Assembly: GCF_012489685.1 (NCBI RefSeq)
Contig: NC_080046.1
Location: forward strand, 64,805,984-64,869,983
DNA length: 64,000 bases
Source: Lotus japonicus
Taxonomy: Eukaryota > Streptophyta > Magnoliopsida > Fabales > Fabaceae
Direction: 5' to 3'
Part shown: positions 37,796-47,800 of the stretch, piece by piece
Position numbering within the stretch: the first letter of the stretch is position 1
How the letters are laid out: each line of letters starts with the position of its first letter
The notes under the pieces: model-generated
What the model saw: the letters and a program-made list of their open reading frames with translations, nothing else
What the model was told of the DNA's origin: nothing
Database searches by the model: none
Program-made: the position numbers and the translations under genes

Positions 37796-40700
37796 ATGTC
37801 TGACGTCGAAAATCATACCTTCCATCGTGGTTCTTCAAAATCTTCCCCCGATAAGGTGCATTTCTCAAATAATTTATTTCTCTACTTTGAAGCATTTTTT
37901 TTTTCTGATTTAGGTTTTTGTTTTGCTTGATGAATGTTTTGCAAATTATTTTGGGAAATTTAAGGATGCCCCTTTTGTCTGGTTTTGTTTCATTGATCTC
38001 AAACATGAATTTTTGCCCCATTAGCAGAGTTTAAGGTAGTAATTGTTCATAAACCAGCTCAAATGAGACAACTTTCTTACTGGGTCCATGTCATATGATG
38101 TGATACTCCCGGATGTTATTTTACTTAGATGTGTTTTAATCACATATCACAGTGATTAGATTGCTTGTTCACTCTATATTTTCGCGAATATTTCCTTTAA
38201 CAATAACAACGAGTTTTTATCGTACTAGGTGAGATCGGCTATATGAATAAAATGTCATAATGTGATGTCTTGTATATTGTGCAGTTCAATGAGATTAAAA
38301 TTTGTATTGTGTACTGTTTGTTTGCTTTTTGGTTTATTTTTTTGGCTTGTGTCTCTTTAAGTGTTGGTCAGATGAGATGACGATGTTTTTAAATTACTAC
38401 CTCAGTCAAATTCTCATGGATCTGGTCGTGAGAGTACGAGGATGAGGAAGCAAGATGGAGAGAGGAGAGATTTTCATGACCGCCATCACAGAGACTACAA
38501 GGATGGAGGCTTTAACGGAAGGGACAGATATAACAGTTATAATCGTCATCGCAGCCGTGATTATGATAGGTTAGACTATTTAACATTATGTTCTCCTCTA
38601 TTCTAGTTAGATTTTTTCTAAAAAGTTTATGGGTTAGCACTTCTCTATGTGCAGCTTTTATCTATTTATCATTTTATTTACTGGGTACGTATGTTCCTTC
38701 TGTTAATTGTAGGCATAATGACCGTGTTAAAGATGGTGAAAGAAGGCACAAATATGAAACACATTCTAAGAGATCCCGGGGAGAATCTAGATCCCCATCC
38801 AGATCCCCTTCTCGTTCAGAGAGGTATTTGGACTTCAATTTTCTTCGTTGTTCTTTAGGGATAGCTTGTTTGATTTCTAAACCTATTGATTTAGCCTCAC
38901 TTTTCATCTCATTTAGCACAATTAAAATATATAGTGGCATTTTAGGCTTAGTAATAATTGATTGACTCACCTGTGCTTCCATCTGTTCAAAGGTGAAACA
39001 GACATAAATTGAAAACAACTTACTTCGAAAAATTTTGTGGTCATTCTTGTGTACATTTTTCTACAAATAAAAGTGGCATCCCGATGTTTTAAAGCTCCCT
39101 AAATGGAGGGATCCAACTTACTTCTATTTTGGTTTGCAGCAAAAGGATCTCTGGCTTTGACATGGCACCTCCTTCTGCAGATGGCACATCTACTGTTTCA
39201 GGTTTTTACTTAACCTCTTCATTCAGGTTGCGTTTGGGTAAAGAGTATGGCAATAAGCACTTATCACGTATGCATTTATTCATAAGCTTATTTGGCAAGT
39301 GCTTATTTATAAGCTAATCTCAAAAGCTTATGAAAACAAACTAAGAGCTTATATATAGGTCAGAGGCTATTTTCCACAAACTTACCCAAACACTTGCATA
39401 AGGGCTTATGCTATAAGATAAACTCGAATGAAGTCTTCCAAACACAACCTTAGTATATTACATTTACGGACTCCTCTTCAGATTATGTATGCAAACTTCA
39501 TTTTTGTCTGCGTATTCAGTCTGCAATAGTTCTTGCATTAATTTAAGTGTTTTTGTTGATAGAAGAAGAAGAAGAAGAGGTCGAAGTTGAAGAAGAGGAA
39601 GAGGAAGAGGAGGAGGAAGTGGAAGAGGAAGAAATCAAGGAGGAGGAAGTCGAGCAGGAGGAAGTCGAGGAGGAGGTAGAGGAGGTGGAGGAGGAGGAGG
39701 TAGAGGAGGTGGAAGAGGAGGAGGAAGTGGATGAGGAGGAGGAAGTGGAAGTGGAGGAGGAAGTGGAAGTGGAAGAGGAGGAGGAATTGGAAGAAGAGGT
39801 GGAAGAGGAAGAGGAAGAGGAAGAGGAAGAGGAAGAGGAAGAGGAAGAGGAGGTGGAGGTGGAGGTGGAAGTGGAAGAGGAAGAGGAAGAGGAAGAGGAA
39901 GAGGAAGAGGTAGAGGAAGAGGAAGAGGAAGAGGAAGAGGAAGAGGAAGAGGAAGAGGAAGAGGAAGAGGAAGAAGAAGCAGCAGAGGTGGAACAGGAGG
40001 GCAAAGGGGCAGTGCCCAATTCTCTACCTGATGCCATCATTGATGACAAAGGGGCTGTGCCGGATTCTCTACCTGAAGTAGCAGTTGAGGTGAAACAGGA
40101 GGACAATTGGGCAGTGCCAGATGCTCTACCTGAAACAGTTGAGGTGAAACAGGAGGACAATGGGGCAGTGCCAGATTCTCTACCTGAAGCAGTTCAGGTG
40201 AAACAGGAGGACAATGGGGCAGTGCCAGATTCTCTACCTAATGGCAACAATGATGGCAAAGGTTTTTCAGTTCATAAACTAATTATGATTTTTTCCTGTC
40301 ACACAATTGTTTTCCCTAATAAATTTGGTATTTTGATACTGCATTTGCTCACTGTCCTCTAGGTTTGGCCTACTTTTTGATTATTGTTGAGTTTATGTTG
40401 TTATCGCGTGTCTACATATAGGATTTTATATTGTATGGTCGAGATGATAAATGATAGTGGGGGAAATGTGAGAAAGTTAGGAAAAGTAAAAACCAGGGAG
40501 CAATCTCCGAGAAACTGAATGTTTCATATGTTACTGAATTCTGCGTTGAGTTTTTTGCATTTTCTTTTTTCTCTTGGATTGAACTGTCTTTCATTGGATC
40601 CATTTTTTGCACCTTGGCCGCCTCTCTTGGTAGTCTCTTAGCATAACCATACTTGCTGATTTTTGTGCCTAATACTACAGATTAACTAGTCTGCTGCTTT

Positions 40701-43077
40701 GATTTGATATTGCTCCTTGTCCAGTTTTCTATAACTTGTTTCGTTGGAGGTAATATAAACCTCTCTATTGTCATTAGGAAATGATTTAGAGATGAGCATT
40801 TTTTTATTTTTCCAATTTCTTGATTCCGCTTTTATCTTCATTGTAGGTTCGAGTCAACTTATGGGGAAAGAGAAGAACTTGGGGTCAGTTTCGTCTGCCG
40901 CTGAAAACCTTGAAGTAATGGCACCATCTACTAACCATCACATGGGAGAGAATAATGCCATGCTTAAAGCATCTGTTCCTTCATATGAGACGCCAACGCT
41001 GAAAAAGGGGGAGTTTCACCCAAATCTTGAAATTTCTAGTCAATCAAAATCAAGAGAAAACCTGATTTCTGCTGAACATGGCAACAGTCAAGGATTGGAT
41101 ATCGATGTTAAAAATGCTGGATCACTTATACAGGGGAAAACCCTCAGAGTGTGCGGTGAACCAGGTAGCAATAGTAAAGCTTACTTATACGGTGTTGAGG
41201 ACATAGATTCTAGGACTATCAAGTCATCTTGTGATGCTGAAAAAGATGATGTTATTGGTCTTCCACCAAGCCATTGCTTTGTTGAGGATGCTGATGGTGA
41301 TCAGAATTCTAAGAACAAAGTTTTGCAGTCAGAGATGGAGTCAAGAATTGATGTGAAACAAATGACATCAAGGTTTGGTCATTGTTGTTCAGTATGTCCT
41401 TTTATGTTTTTCTGTTTACTTATAAGATGGCCAAACTTTAATTTACACAGCATGTCGTCTCTTTCATAAGTAACTTTTTGCCCTTTAACAATTTGTTTAA
41501 GTTGCTTCTTATAAAGTTCCTGTCATTAGCATTAATTGATTAACTCCTGACAGGAGGACTATAAGTCTGTCTCCCCGTGCTGAGATTAAAGATGGAAACA
41601 AACGTATATGTGATTTTTTTGCTAAAGGATGGTGCATCAGGGGTAGTTCTTGTACCTTTCTTCATATAAAGGAGGTTGTGAATAATACTGATCGGGAGGC
41701 CGAGGTAGACTTTGTTGATGCACATCAGATGCGAGGCTTAAGCTTGGAAGAAGGTATACCAAATAACTTTTGGTCAACCTGTTCAGGAATTTTCTCTGTA
41801 AACATGTTTCTAATAGTGCTATTTGTCCTTTAACAGGTGTTAAGGACAATGTTCACACATCAAGAATGGTTAGTACTGAAATTCCATTTACTGCTTTAAA
41901 ATGAAAGCATATTTTGCATTCTTCTGAATTGCTTTTGAAATGAGTATGCAGAATGAGGAAGAAGCAAGTCTAAGTTGGCATCGATCTCATGAAAATCAGA
42001 AGTTTCTGCCAAGAGACAACTTGTTTCCGGAGAACAGATTTGCCTTTAATGCATCAAACAAATATATCAGCCCAAACCTTTCCTCATATTCATCCCGTGC
42101 AGAGCCTTTTGTTGGTTCATCTAGGGTTTCATCACATTCCTCTGGATATAAATCTAAAATCCGTTCTTATGATTGGGAGCCTTCCGTACCATTTCAACCA
42201 TCCTTTTTTATTACTTCTATGAATGCATCCATCCCTAGAGATCTTTATGGCCCTGTCCGAGACAGAATTGAGATACTTAATATAGGAGATGGGTCTTTGA
42301 AAGCCACCATTTTAACTGAAGGACCAGCTTCATCACAGGTACGAACATACGCTGCTGTAGTTGGGAAACATATGTCTGATCTTAATGAGGACAAAAGCTC
42401 AGTGTCTTCTCATAATAGATTTTATGAAAATGAGCCCAACAAAAGTTGTGTTCCTCGTGAAAAAGATTGTCTTGCAACTGAAACAGAGATAACATCAGGA
42501 ACTTATGAGAACTACCAAAATGGTAAAATAGGCATGGGACAACATACCTTTGGTGTCAAAGATGTTATGAAACCAGAGAAAGGAAGGGCTGAGCATGATA
42601 CTAGACATCATGGTGAAGGATCAAGTCACAAAAAGAGAAGAGTAGAAATGGATAAGAAAATTCATGAAATGGATGTTGACTTTCAAGCGAATGGAAGTAT
42701 GCAGAAAGAAACAAGGGAACTGAGAAATTTTCGTGCGGCTCTTGTTGATCTCGTAAAAGAGTTGTTGAAACCATCTTGGCATGAGGGCCGTCTCAGCAAG
42801 GACTCGCATAATCTGATAGTTAAAAAATCAGTTGACAAGGTCATTAGCACCTTGGAGCCTCACCAGATTCCGACCTCTGTAGATACTGCTAAGCACTATG
42901 TGACTTCATGTCGGGGGAAAATTGCAAAGCTGGTCACGGTAGGTATCCTATTTATAGAAATATTGTAATTTGTCAATGAAAGTGCATGGACATTGTTGTT
43001 TGGTTGTGATTTGTTCTCCATTTGACAGAAATATCTTTTATTTGCAGGGATATGTCACTAAATATGGCAAATCTTGA
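37796..43077 (+). CDS. Chimeric gene: U2AF65 RS-domain N-terminus fused to FES1-like CCCH protein
   Basis: Ten exons: 37796-37855, 38406-38569, 38713-38823, 39140-39201, 39563-40261, 40847-41372, 41554-41753, 41837-41868, 41952-42938, 43048-43077. All junctions keep phase, giving 956 residues. Exons 1-4 (132 residues) duplicate the first four exons of the U2AF65 gene at 44880: Arg/Ser-rich, SRGESRSPSRSPSRSE, then RISGFDMAPPSADG. Exon 5 encodes about 140 residues of Glu/Val, then 18-residue repeats (VKQEDNGAVPDSLPE). Exon 7 has a CCCH zinc finger, ICDFFAKGWCIRGSSCTFLH. Exon 9 has YDWEPSVPFQPSF and a conserved C-terminal region; exon 10 ends GYVTKYGKS. The CCCH part matches FRIGIDA-ESSENTIAL 1 (C3H27), a nuclear factor acting with FRIGIDA in flowering control. 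Without the fusion there is no ATG before exon 6. Whether it is spliced as drawn is inference. Confidence 0.8.
39226..39449. mobile_element. MITE in intron 4, upstream copy
   Basis: The ends GGTTGCGTTTGGG and CCAAACACAACC are inverted repeats, and the inside has AAGCTTAT/ATAAGCTTA inversions. The same insertion sits at 46309-46531 in the U2AF65 gene, so it was present before the duplication. Confidence 0.75.
39563..39985 (+). repeat. Purine-only GAA/GAG/GTG tract encoding poly-Glu
   Basis: About 420 bases are almost entirely A and G on the plus strand, with sparse T and C, built from GAGGAA and GAGGTG units. The frame used by the chimeric gene gives Glu with scattered Val. The opposite strand gives a false Ser-rich open frame. 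Extended purine-pyrimidine mirror tracts can form triplex DNA. Confidence 0.9.
40084..40245 (+). repeat. Three 54 bp tandem repeats (18 residues each)
   Basis: The units start at 40084, 40138 and 40192 and encode VEVKQEDNxAVPDxLPE(A/T) with few changes. Two more diverged units precede them from about 39985. The period is a multiple of three, so copy-number change would keep the frame. Confidence 0.9.
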
Positions 43078-43092
43078 TATGTCACTAAATAT
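43049..43092 (+). repeat. 27 bp tandem duplication at the FES1-like stop codon
   Basis: GATATGTCACTAAATAT occurs at 43049-43065 (inside exon 10) and again at 43076-43092, overlapping the stop codon and leading straight into the ALS-derived sequence TTCCCAAACATG. It marks the breakpoint between the CCCH gene and the second duplication copy. Confidence 0.9.
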
Positions 43093-43372
43093 TCCCAAAC
43101 ATGTTGAAGTTTGCAGATGCTTGTGGTATACCAGCAGCTCGTGTGACGAAGAAACAAGACCTTTGAGCAGCAATTCAGAAAATGCTGGATACTCCTGGCC
43201 CCTACCTTCTTGATGTCATTATACCACACCAAGAGCATGTTTTGCCCATGATTCCAAGTAATGGTACCTTCCAGGACGTGATAACTGAGGGTGATGGCAG
43301 GACTAGTTACTGATTTGCTGTGTCAAATTTATCTTGATACTGGTTTTGTATAATAGTAAGCTATCAGCTCCT
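43090..43372 (+). pseudogene. ALS 3'-terminal pseudogene fragment
   Basis: Corresponds to the last ~74 codons of ALS plus about 60 bp of 3' UTR. It lacks a promoter and all catalytic sequence. An in-frame TGA replaces an arginine codon (CTT TGA GCA against CTT AGA GCA in the functional gene), and several other substitutions are present, including the residue before the final SY. Confidence 0.93.
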
Positions 43373-43409
43373 TTTTTTTTTTGGAAGACAGTCTCCCCTA
43401 TTGTTTGAT

Positions 43410-43735
43410 TTTTTTTTTGATAAGCAATGAAATGATGTATAAGAAAGAGGCACAAGGGGTGCCAACCCTTACACAAAAATAATAAGTACATGAAGAAACA
43501 GAAAGATAACAGAACTGTAGAAAATAAAACAGCAAAATGGATGGGAGCGAATGGAAAACAGAACAGATAGGAAACAGGGGAAAAACTATGATAGGGCCCT
43601 TCAAAGATAGAAAACAGCCTTCCATACAGTTCGAGGGTCAGGCCAGGCAGCTGCAATAATTTTCTTTCCCTTCAAAGTAACCAAACTAATCAACATCTGG
43701 TCTTTCTCAAGTGGATAAGACACTTCTACATAGCT
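43410..43735 (-). mobile_element. 5'-truncated LINE tail with 16 bp target-site duplication
   Basis: TCCCCTATTGTTTGAT at 43394-43409 and 43736-43751 flanks a minus-strand insert starting with a T-run and GATAAGCAATGAAATGATG, then GCACAAGGGGTGCCAACCC. Same LINE family as at 23.1 and 32.7 kb. No coding capacity. Confidence 0.85.
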
Positions 43736-43801
43736 TCCCCTATTGTTTGATAACTGGTCTGTTGGGCCTAGCATTTTTGGTGGACTTGTTATCTTTGTTA
43801 T

Positions 43802-43834
43802 CTTTTTTTTTGATACTAAAGGGGGCAAAGCCCA
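43802..43834 (-). mobile_element. 33 bp retroposon tail with 13 bp target-site duplication
   Basis: TTATCTTTGTTAT at 43789-43801 and again at 43835-43847 flanks only 33 bases: a T-run, then GATACTAAAGGGGGCAAAGC. It is an extremely short LINE-like insertion inside older LINE 3' sequence, which itself ends TTGACTTATC and an A-run near 43932-43940 (plus strand). Confidence 0.7.
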
Positions 43835-44090
43835 TTATCTTTGTTATATTTCTTTTTCCTATCTTGTTCTTTGTAAATTGCTTATGGGTTGAAGTATACC
43901 TTTGGGTTTCTTATCACATTTTTGACTTATCTAAAAAAAAATCTCATGAACAAAAAAACTATCTAAATTAAACATATATAATAACCAAAAAAAATAAATA
44001 CATTGGGTAAGTATGATGACAACAGACCTTATGTTGAAAGATTTTAATAATATTGGTTATAGATTATTAGTACATTGGGTAAGTATGATG

Positions 44091-44340
44091 GCAACTTGGA
44101 CATTTGGGTGATGGATGGAGCCGTTTTCAATCTTGGACCAAATTGAGGGCTCTAAATCTCGCTCCTTGTACTCCATTGACGTTTTGGAAGGGGAATGAGC
44201 TTCTTGTGAAAATGATATGCTGAAATCATAAAATGTTGAGAGCGGTGAGATTCATCATGTTAGTATTGATGTTGGGGGACAAGGGATTGCTGATATATGT
44301 CAAGCTATACCTTGTGTGAAAAGTCTTGCTTCTATTTAGG
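44091..44340 (+). pseudogene. F-box-associated gene 3' fragment
   Basis: Matches about 36704-36956 (GACATTTGGGTGATGGATGG ... CTTGCTTCTATTTAG). Small deletions (the CACTGTTCTTGG part and TTTG before ATATGC) and a stop (AAATCATAAAATG) break the frame. The preceding GTACATTGGGTAAGTATGAT is itself a local direct repeat (43999 and 44071). Confidence 0.85.
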
Positions 44341-44879
44341 GATGAAATTAGTATTAATTAGTAGGTAACCATGATTATGATGATGATAATTCCCTTTAAA
44401 AGTGGATTAGTTCTTTAATGTACAATGTTTGATCAAGCATGAATTTTGATAGGTGAATCTGAGTTTTATTTTTTTCACCCAACTAATTGATCTTAGTAAG
44501 TTTCTTTTTCGTCAGAGATATGTTATTATCACATTCTTATTTGGAGGAAATAATAATAGTAATAAATTATTATTTTTTGTTTCAAAACATTTATTGTATA
44601 TTTAAAATTGAAAATTGAACTAATAGTTTATAACAGTAGCAATTAAAAAAGGAAAAGTAAAATTGAAGTAAACCTATATTATATGGATTTGTTATTGAAT
44701 TTCTATACTCCAAGTCCAAATAGTGATTTCAATTTCGTGATTTTGGACTCAAAGCTGGTTGGTTGGGTTGCAAATTGCAATTGAATGATTAATTAACGCT
44801 TCTTCGATTTCGATTTCGGTTTCATACACTCAACTATACATACTTTGCAGACGAATTTGGGGTTTCAAATTCCATTCCA

Positions 44880-47800
44880 ATGTCTGACGTCGAAAATCAT
44901 ACCTTCCATCGTGGTTCTTCAAAATCTTCCCCCGATAAGGTGCATTTCTCAAACAATTTATTTCTCTACTTTGAAGCATTTTTTTTCTGATTTAGGTTTT
45001 TGTTTTGCTTGATGATGTTTTGCAAATTATTTTGGGAAATTTAAGGATGCCCCTTTTGTCTGGTTTTGTTTCATTGATCTCAAACATGAATTTTTGCCCC
45101 ATTAGCAGAGTTTAAGGTAGTAATTGTTCATAAACCAGCTCAAATGAGACAACTTTCTTACTGGGTCCATGTCATATGATGTGATACTCCCGGATGTTAT
45201 TTTACTTAGATGTGTTTTAATCACATATCACAGTGATTAGATTGCTTGTTCACTCTATATTTTCGCGAATATTTCCTTTAACAATAACAACGAGTTTTTA
45301 TCGTACTAGGTGAGATCGGCTATATGAATAAAATGTCATAATGTGATGTCTTGTATATTGTGCAGTTCAATGAGATTAAAATTTGTATTGTGTACTGTTT
45401 GTTTGCTTTTTGGTTTATTTTTTTGGCTTGTGTCTCTTTAAGTGTTGGTCAGATGAGATGACGATGTTTTTAAATTACTACCTCAGTCAAATTCTCATGG
45501 ATCTGGTCGTGAGAGTACGAGGATGAGGAAGCAAGATGGGGAGAGGAGAGATTTTCATGACCGCCATCACAGAGACTACAAGGATGGAGGGTTCAATGGA
45601 AGGGACAGATATAACAGTTATAATCGTCACCGCAGCCGTGATTATGATAGGTTAGACCATTTAATATCATGTTCTCCTCTATTCTAGTTAGGTTTTTTCT
45701 AAAGAAGTTTATTGTTTAGCATTCTCTATGTGCAGCTTTTATCTATTTATCATTTTATTTACTGGGTGCGTATGTTCCTTCTGTTAATTGTAGGCATAAT
45801 GACCGTGTTAAAGATGGTGAGAGAAGGCACAAATATGAAGCACATTCTAAGAGATCCCGGGGAGAATCTAGATCACCATCCAGATCGCCTTCTCGTTCAG
45901 AAAGGTATTTGGACTTCAATTTTCTCCGTTGTTCTTTAGGGATAGCTTGTTTGGTTTCTGAGCCTATTGATTTAGCCTCACTTTTCATCTCATTTTTAGC
46001 ACAATTAAAATATATAGTGGCATTTTAGGCTTAGTAATAATTGATTGACTCACCTGTGCTTCCATCTGTTCAAAGGTGAAACAGACATAAATTGAAAACA
46101 ACTTACTTCGAAAAAGTTTGTGGTCATTCTTGTGTACATTTTTCTGCAAATAAAAATGGTATCCCGGTGTTTTAAAGCTCCCTAAATGGAGGGATCCGAC
46201 TTACTTCTATTTTGGTTTGCAGCAAAAGGATCTCTGGCTTTGACATGGCACCTCCTTCTGCAGATGGCACATCTGCTGTTTCAGGTTTGTACTTAACCTC
46301 TTCATTCAGGTTGCGTTTGGGTAAAGAGTATGGCAATAAGCACTCATCACATATGCGTTTATTCATAAGCTTCTTTGACAAGTGCTTATTCATAAGCTAA
46401 TCTCAAAAGCTTATGAAAATAAACTAAGAGCTTATATATAGGTCAGAGGTTTTTTCCACAAACTTACCCAAACACTTGCATAAGTGCTTATGCTCTAAGA
46501 TAAACTCAAATGAAGTCTTCCAAACACAACCTTAGATTACATTTACAGACTCCTCTTCAGATTATGTATGCAAACTTAATTTTTGTCTGCGTATTCAGTC
46601 TGCAATAGTTCTTGCATTAGTTTGAGTGTTTTTGTTGATATTGTCTATATATTTATAAGGTGTGATAAATTTACTTTTGAAACTAAGAATCATTCTTGTG
46701 TTGTTTGGCTGTTGTGTGTGGTTTTGTTTCTGGCTTGTTTTTATGGTTGGGTAAGAAGGCAATGTTGGGCTGCATGTCCTACCAACCTACCTGTCAGCGT
46801 ACACCCTGTTGCATATTCAATGGATGGCCTATACATTCTGTAGCTGGACCTTTCACTCTCAAGTGGCAAAAGTTGCCTATATGCCGTGATCAAACTCATT
46901 TCTAAATTTTTATATTATTCATTCTATATATTAGGTATGATATATTCTCTTTCATTTTGGCTTTATTTATTCCGAAATGGATGCCTGTAGGCTAGTCTTA
47001 TTGTTTGAGCTAGTGACGACCTTCTAAACCACGCAATATTTTTCTGTACCAATTATCTTCTATATACTGTTGTTTTCTTAGAAGTTAATAATGCAGGTCA
47101 AACACTGGGTATTAATCATTTAAATCAAGGAACTGCACAAAACTTCTCACTGTTTGGGATATCGCAGCCCCAGGTGCTAGTTTGTCATAAGTATCACGAC
47201 ATCAGATTTTCTGTTATTTTAATCGTATAAAAACTAGATGGTTTAATTTGTCACAGATAGGAGCACTTTCCTTAATGCAAGTTCAGCCTATGACACAGCA
47301 GGTTGTGCAACTCCTGATTCATTTGTGGCATTGTGTGTTTCTAGGCTTATATGTCTTTATGACAGTTTCTAATTTCTTGTTTTAAAGGCTACAAGGCACG
47401 CACGGAGAGTGTACATTGGTGGGCTTCCTCCTTTGACTAATGAGCAGGTTCTCTATATGGATGCACTCCCACATAAGATCTAAACTATTTTTAAATGATT
47501 GATGACGCTTAGAAGTATTGCTTTATAGTTCTATGTGAACAGGTTTACCTACTTTAGAAGGATAAGTAATATGTTGCAATTATATTAAGACAATATATTG
47601 TGTCAAAAAGATTCAAAGTTAATTATGCTAGTTTTCTAAAATGAACTCTTGCCAGAAAAGACCCTTTCAAGGGAAAGTTTGAGCTTATTCACAGTCCAAG
47701 AAAAATATTTGATAATCCTTTGTGCTAGCTGCATTATTTATGTTTTTACTTCTATTTTTGTTATGCTGGGGGGTGGGGGTGTTGTATTGTATAAGAGTAA

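Larger units (their letters stand above)
34796..39561 (+). repeat. Segmental duplication, upstream copy
   Basis: Sequence from ALS codon ~583 (TATTCCCAAACATG) to U2AF65 intron 4 (TTTTTGTTGATA) reappears at 43090-46640 in the same order and orientation. Matched pieces: 34796-35080 with 43090-43372; about 36704-37100 with 44091-44490; about 37360-39561 with 44530-46640. The stretch 35080-36700 has no partner downstream. From 37.8 kb on, the two copies are nearly identical, introns included. Confidence 0.95.
43090..46640 (+). repeat. Segmental duplication, downstream copy
   Basis: Counterpart of 34796-39561: ALS 3' fragment (43090-43372), about 700 bp of LINE-derived filler, F-box-associated 3' fragment (44091-44490), then the U2AF65 5' half. 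After 46640 the sequence continues as ordinary U2AF65 intron 4, so this copy preserves the ancestral right-hand side. Confidence 0.95.

Noticed and set aside
39543..40160. Antisense Ser-rich open frame of 205 codons opposite the poly-Glu exon
   Set aside because: It is only the reverse reading of the GAA/GAG tract (TTC/CTC shifted to Ser codons), with no start context and no family resemblance.
46583..46905. Open frames in U2AF65 intron 4
   Set aside because: They lie between exons 4 and 5, which join perfectly in phase without them.
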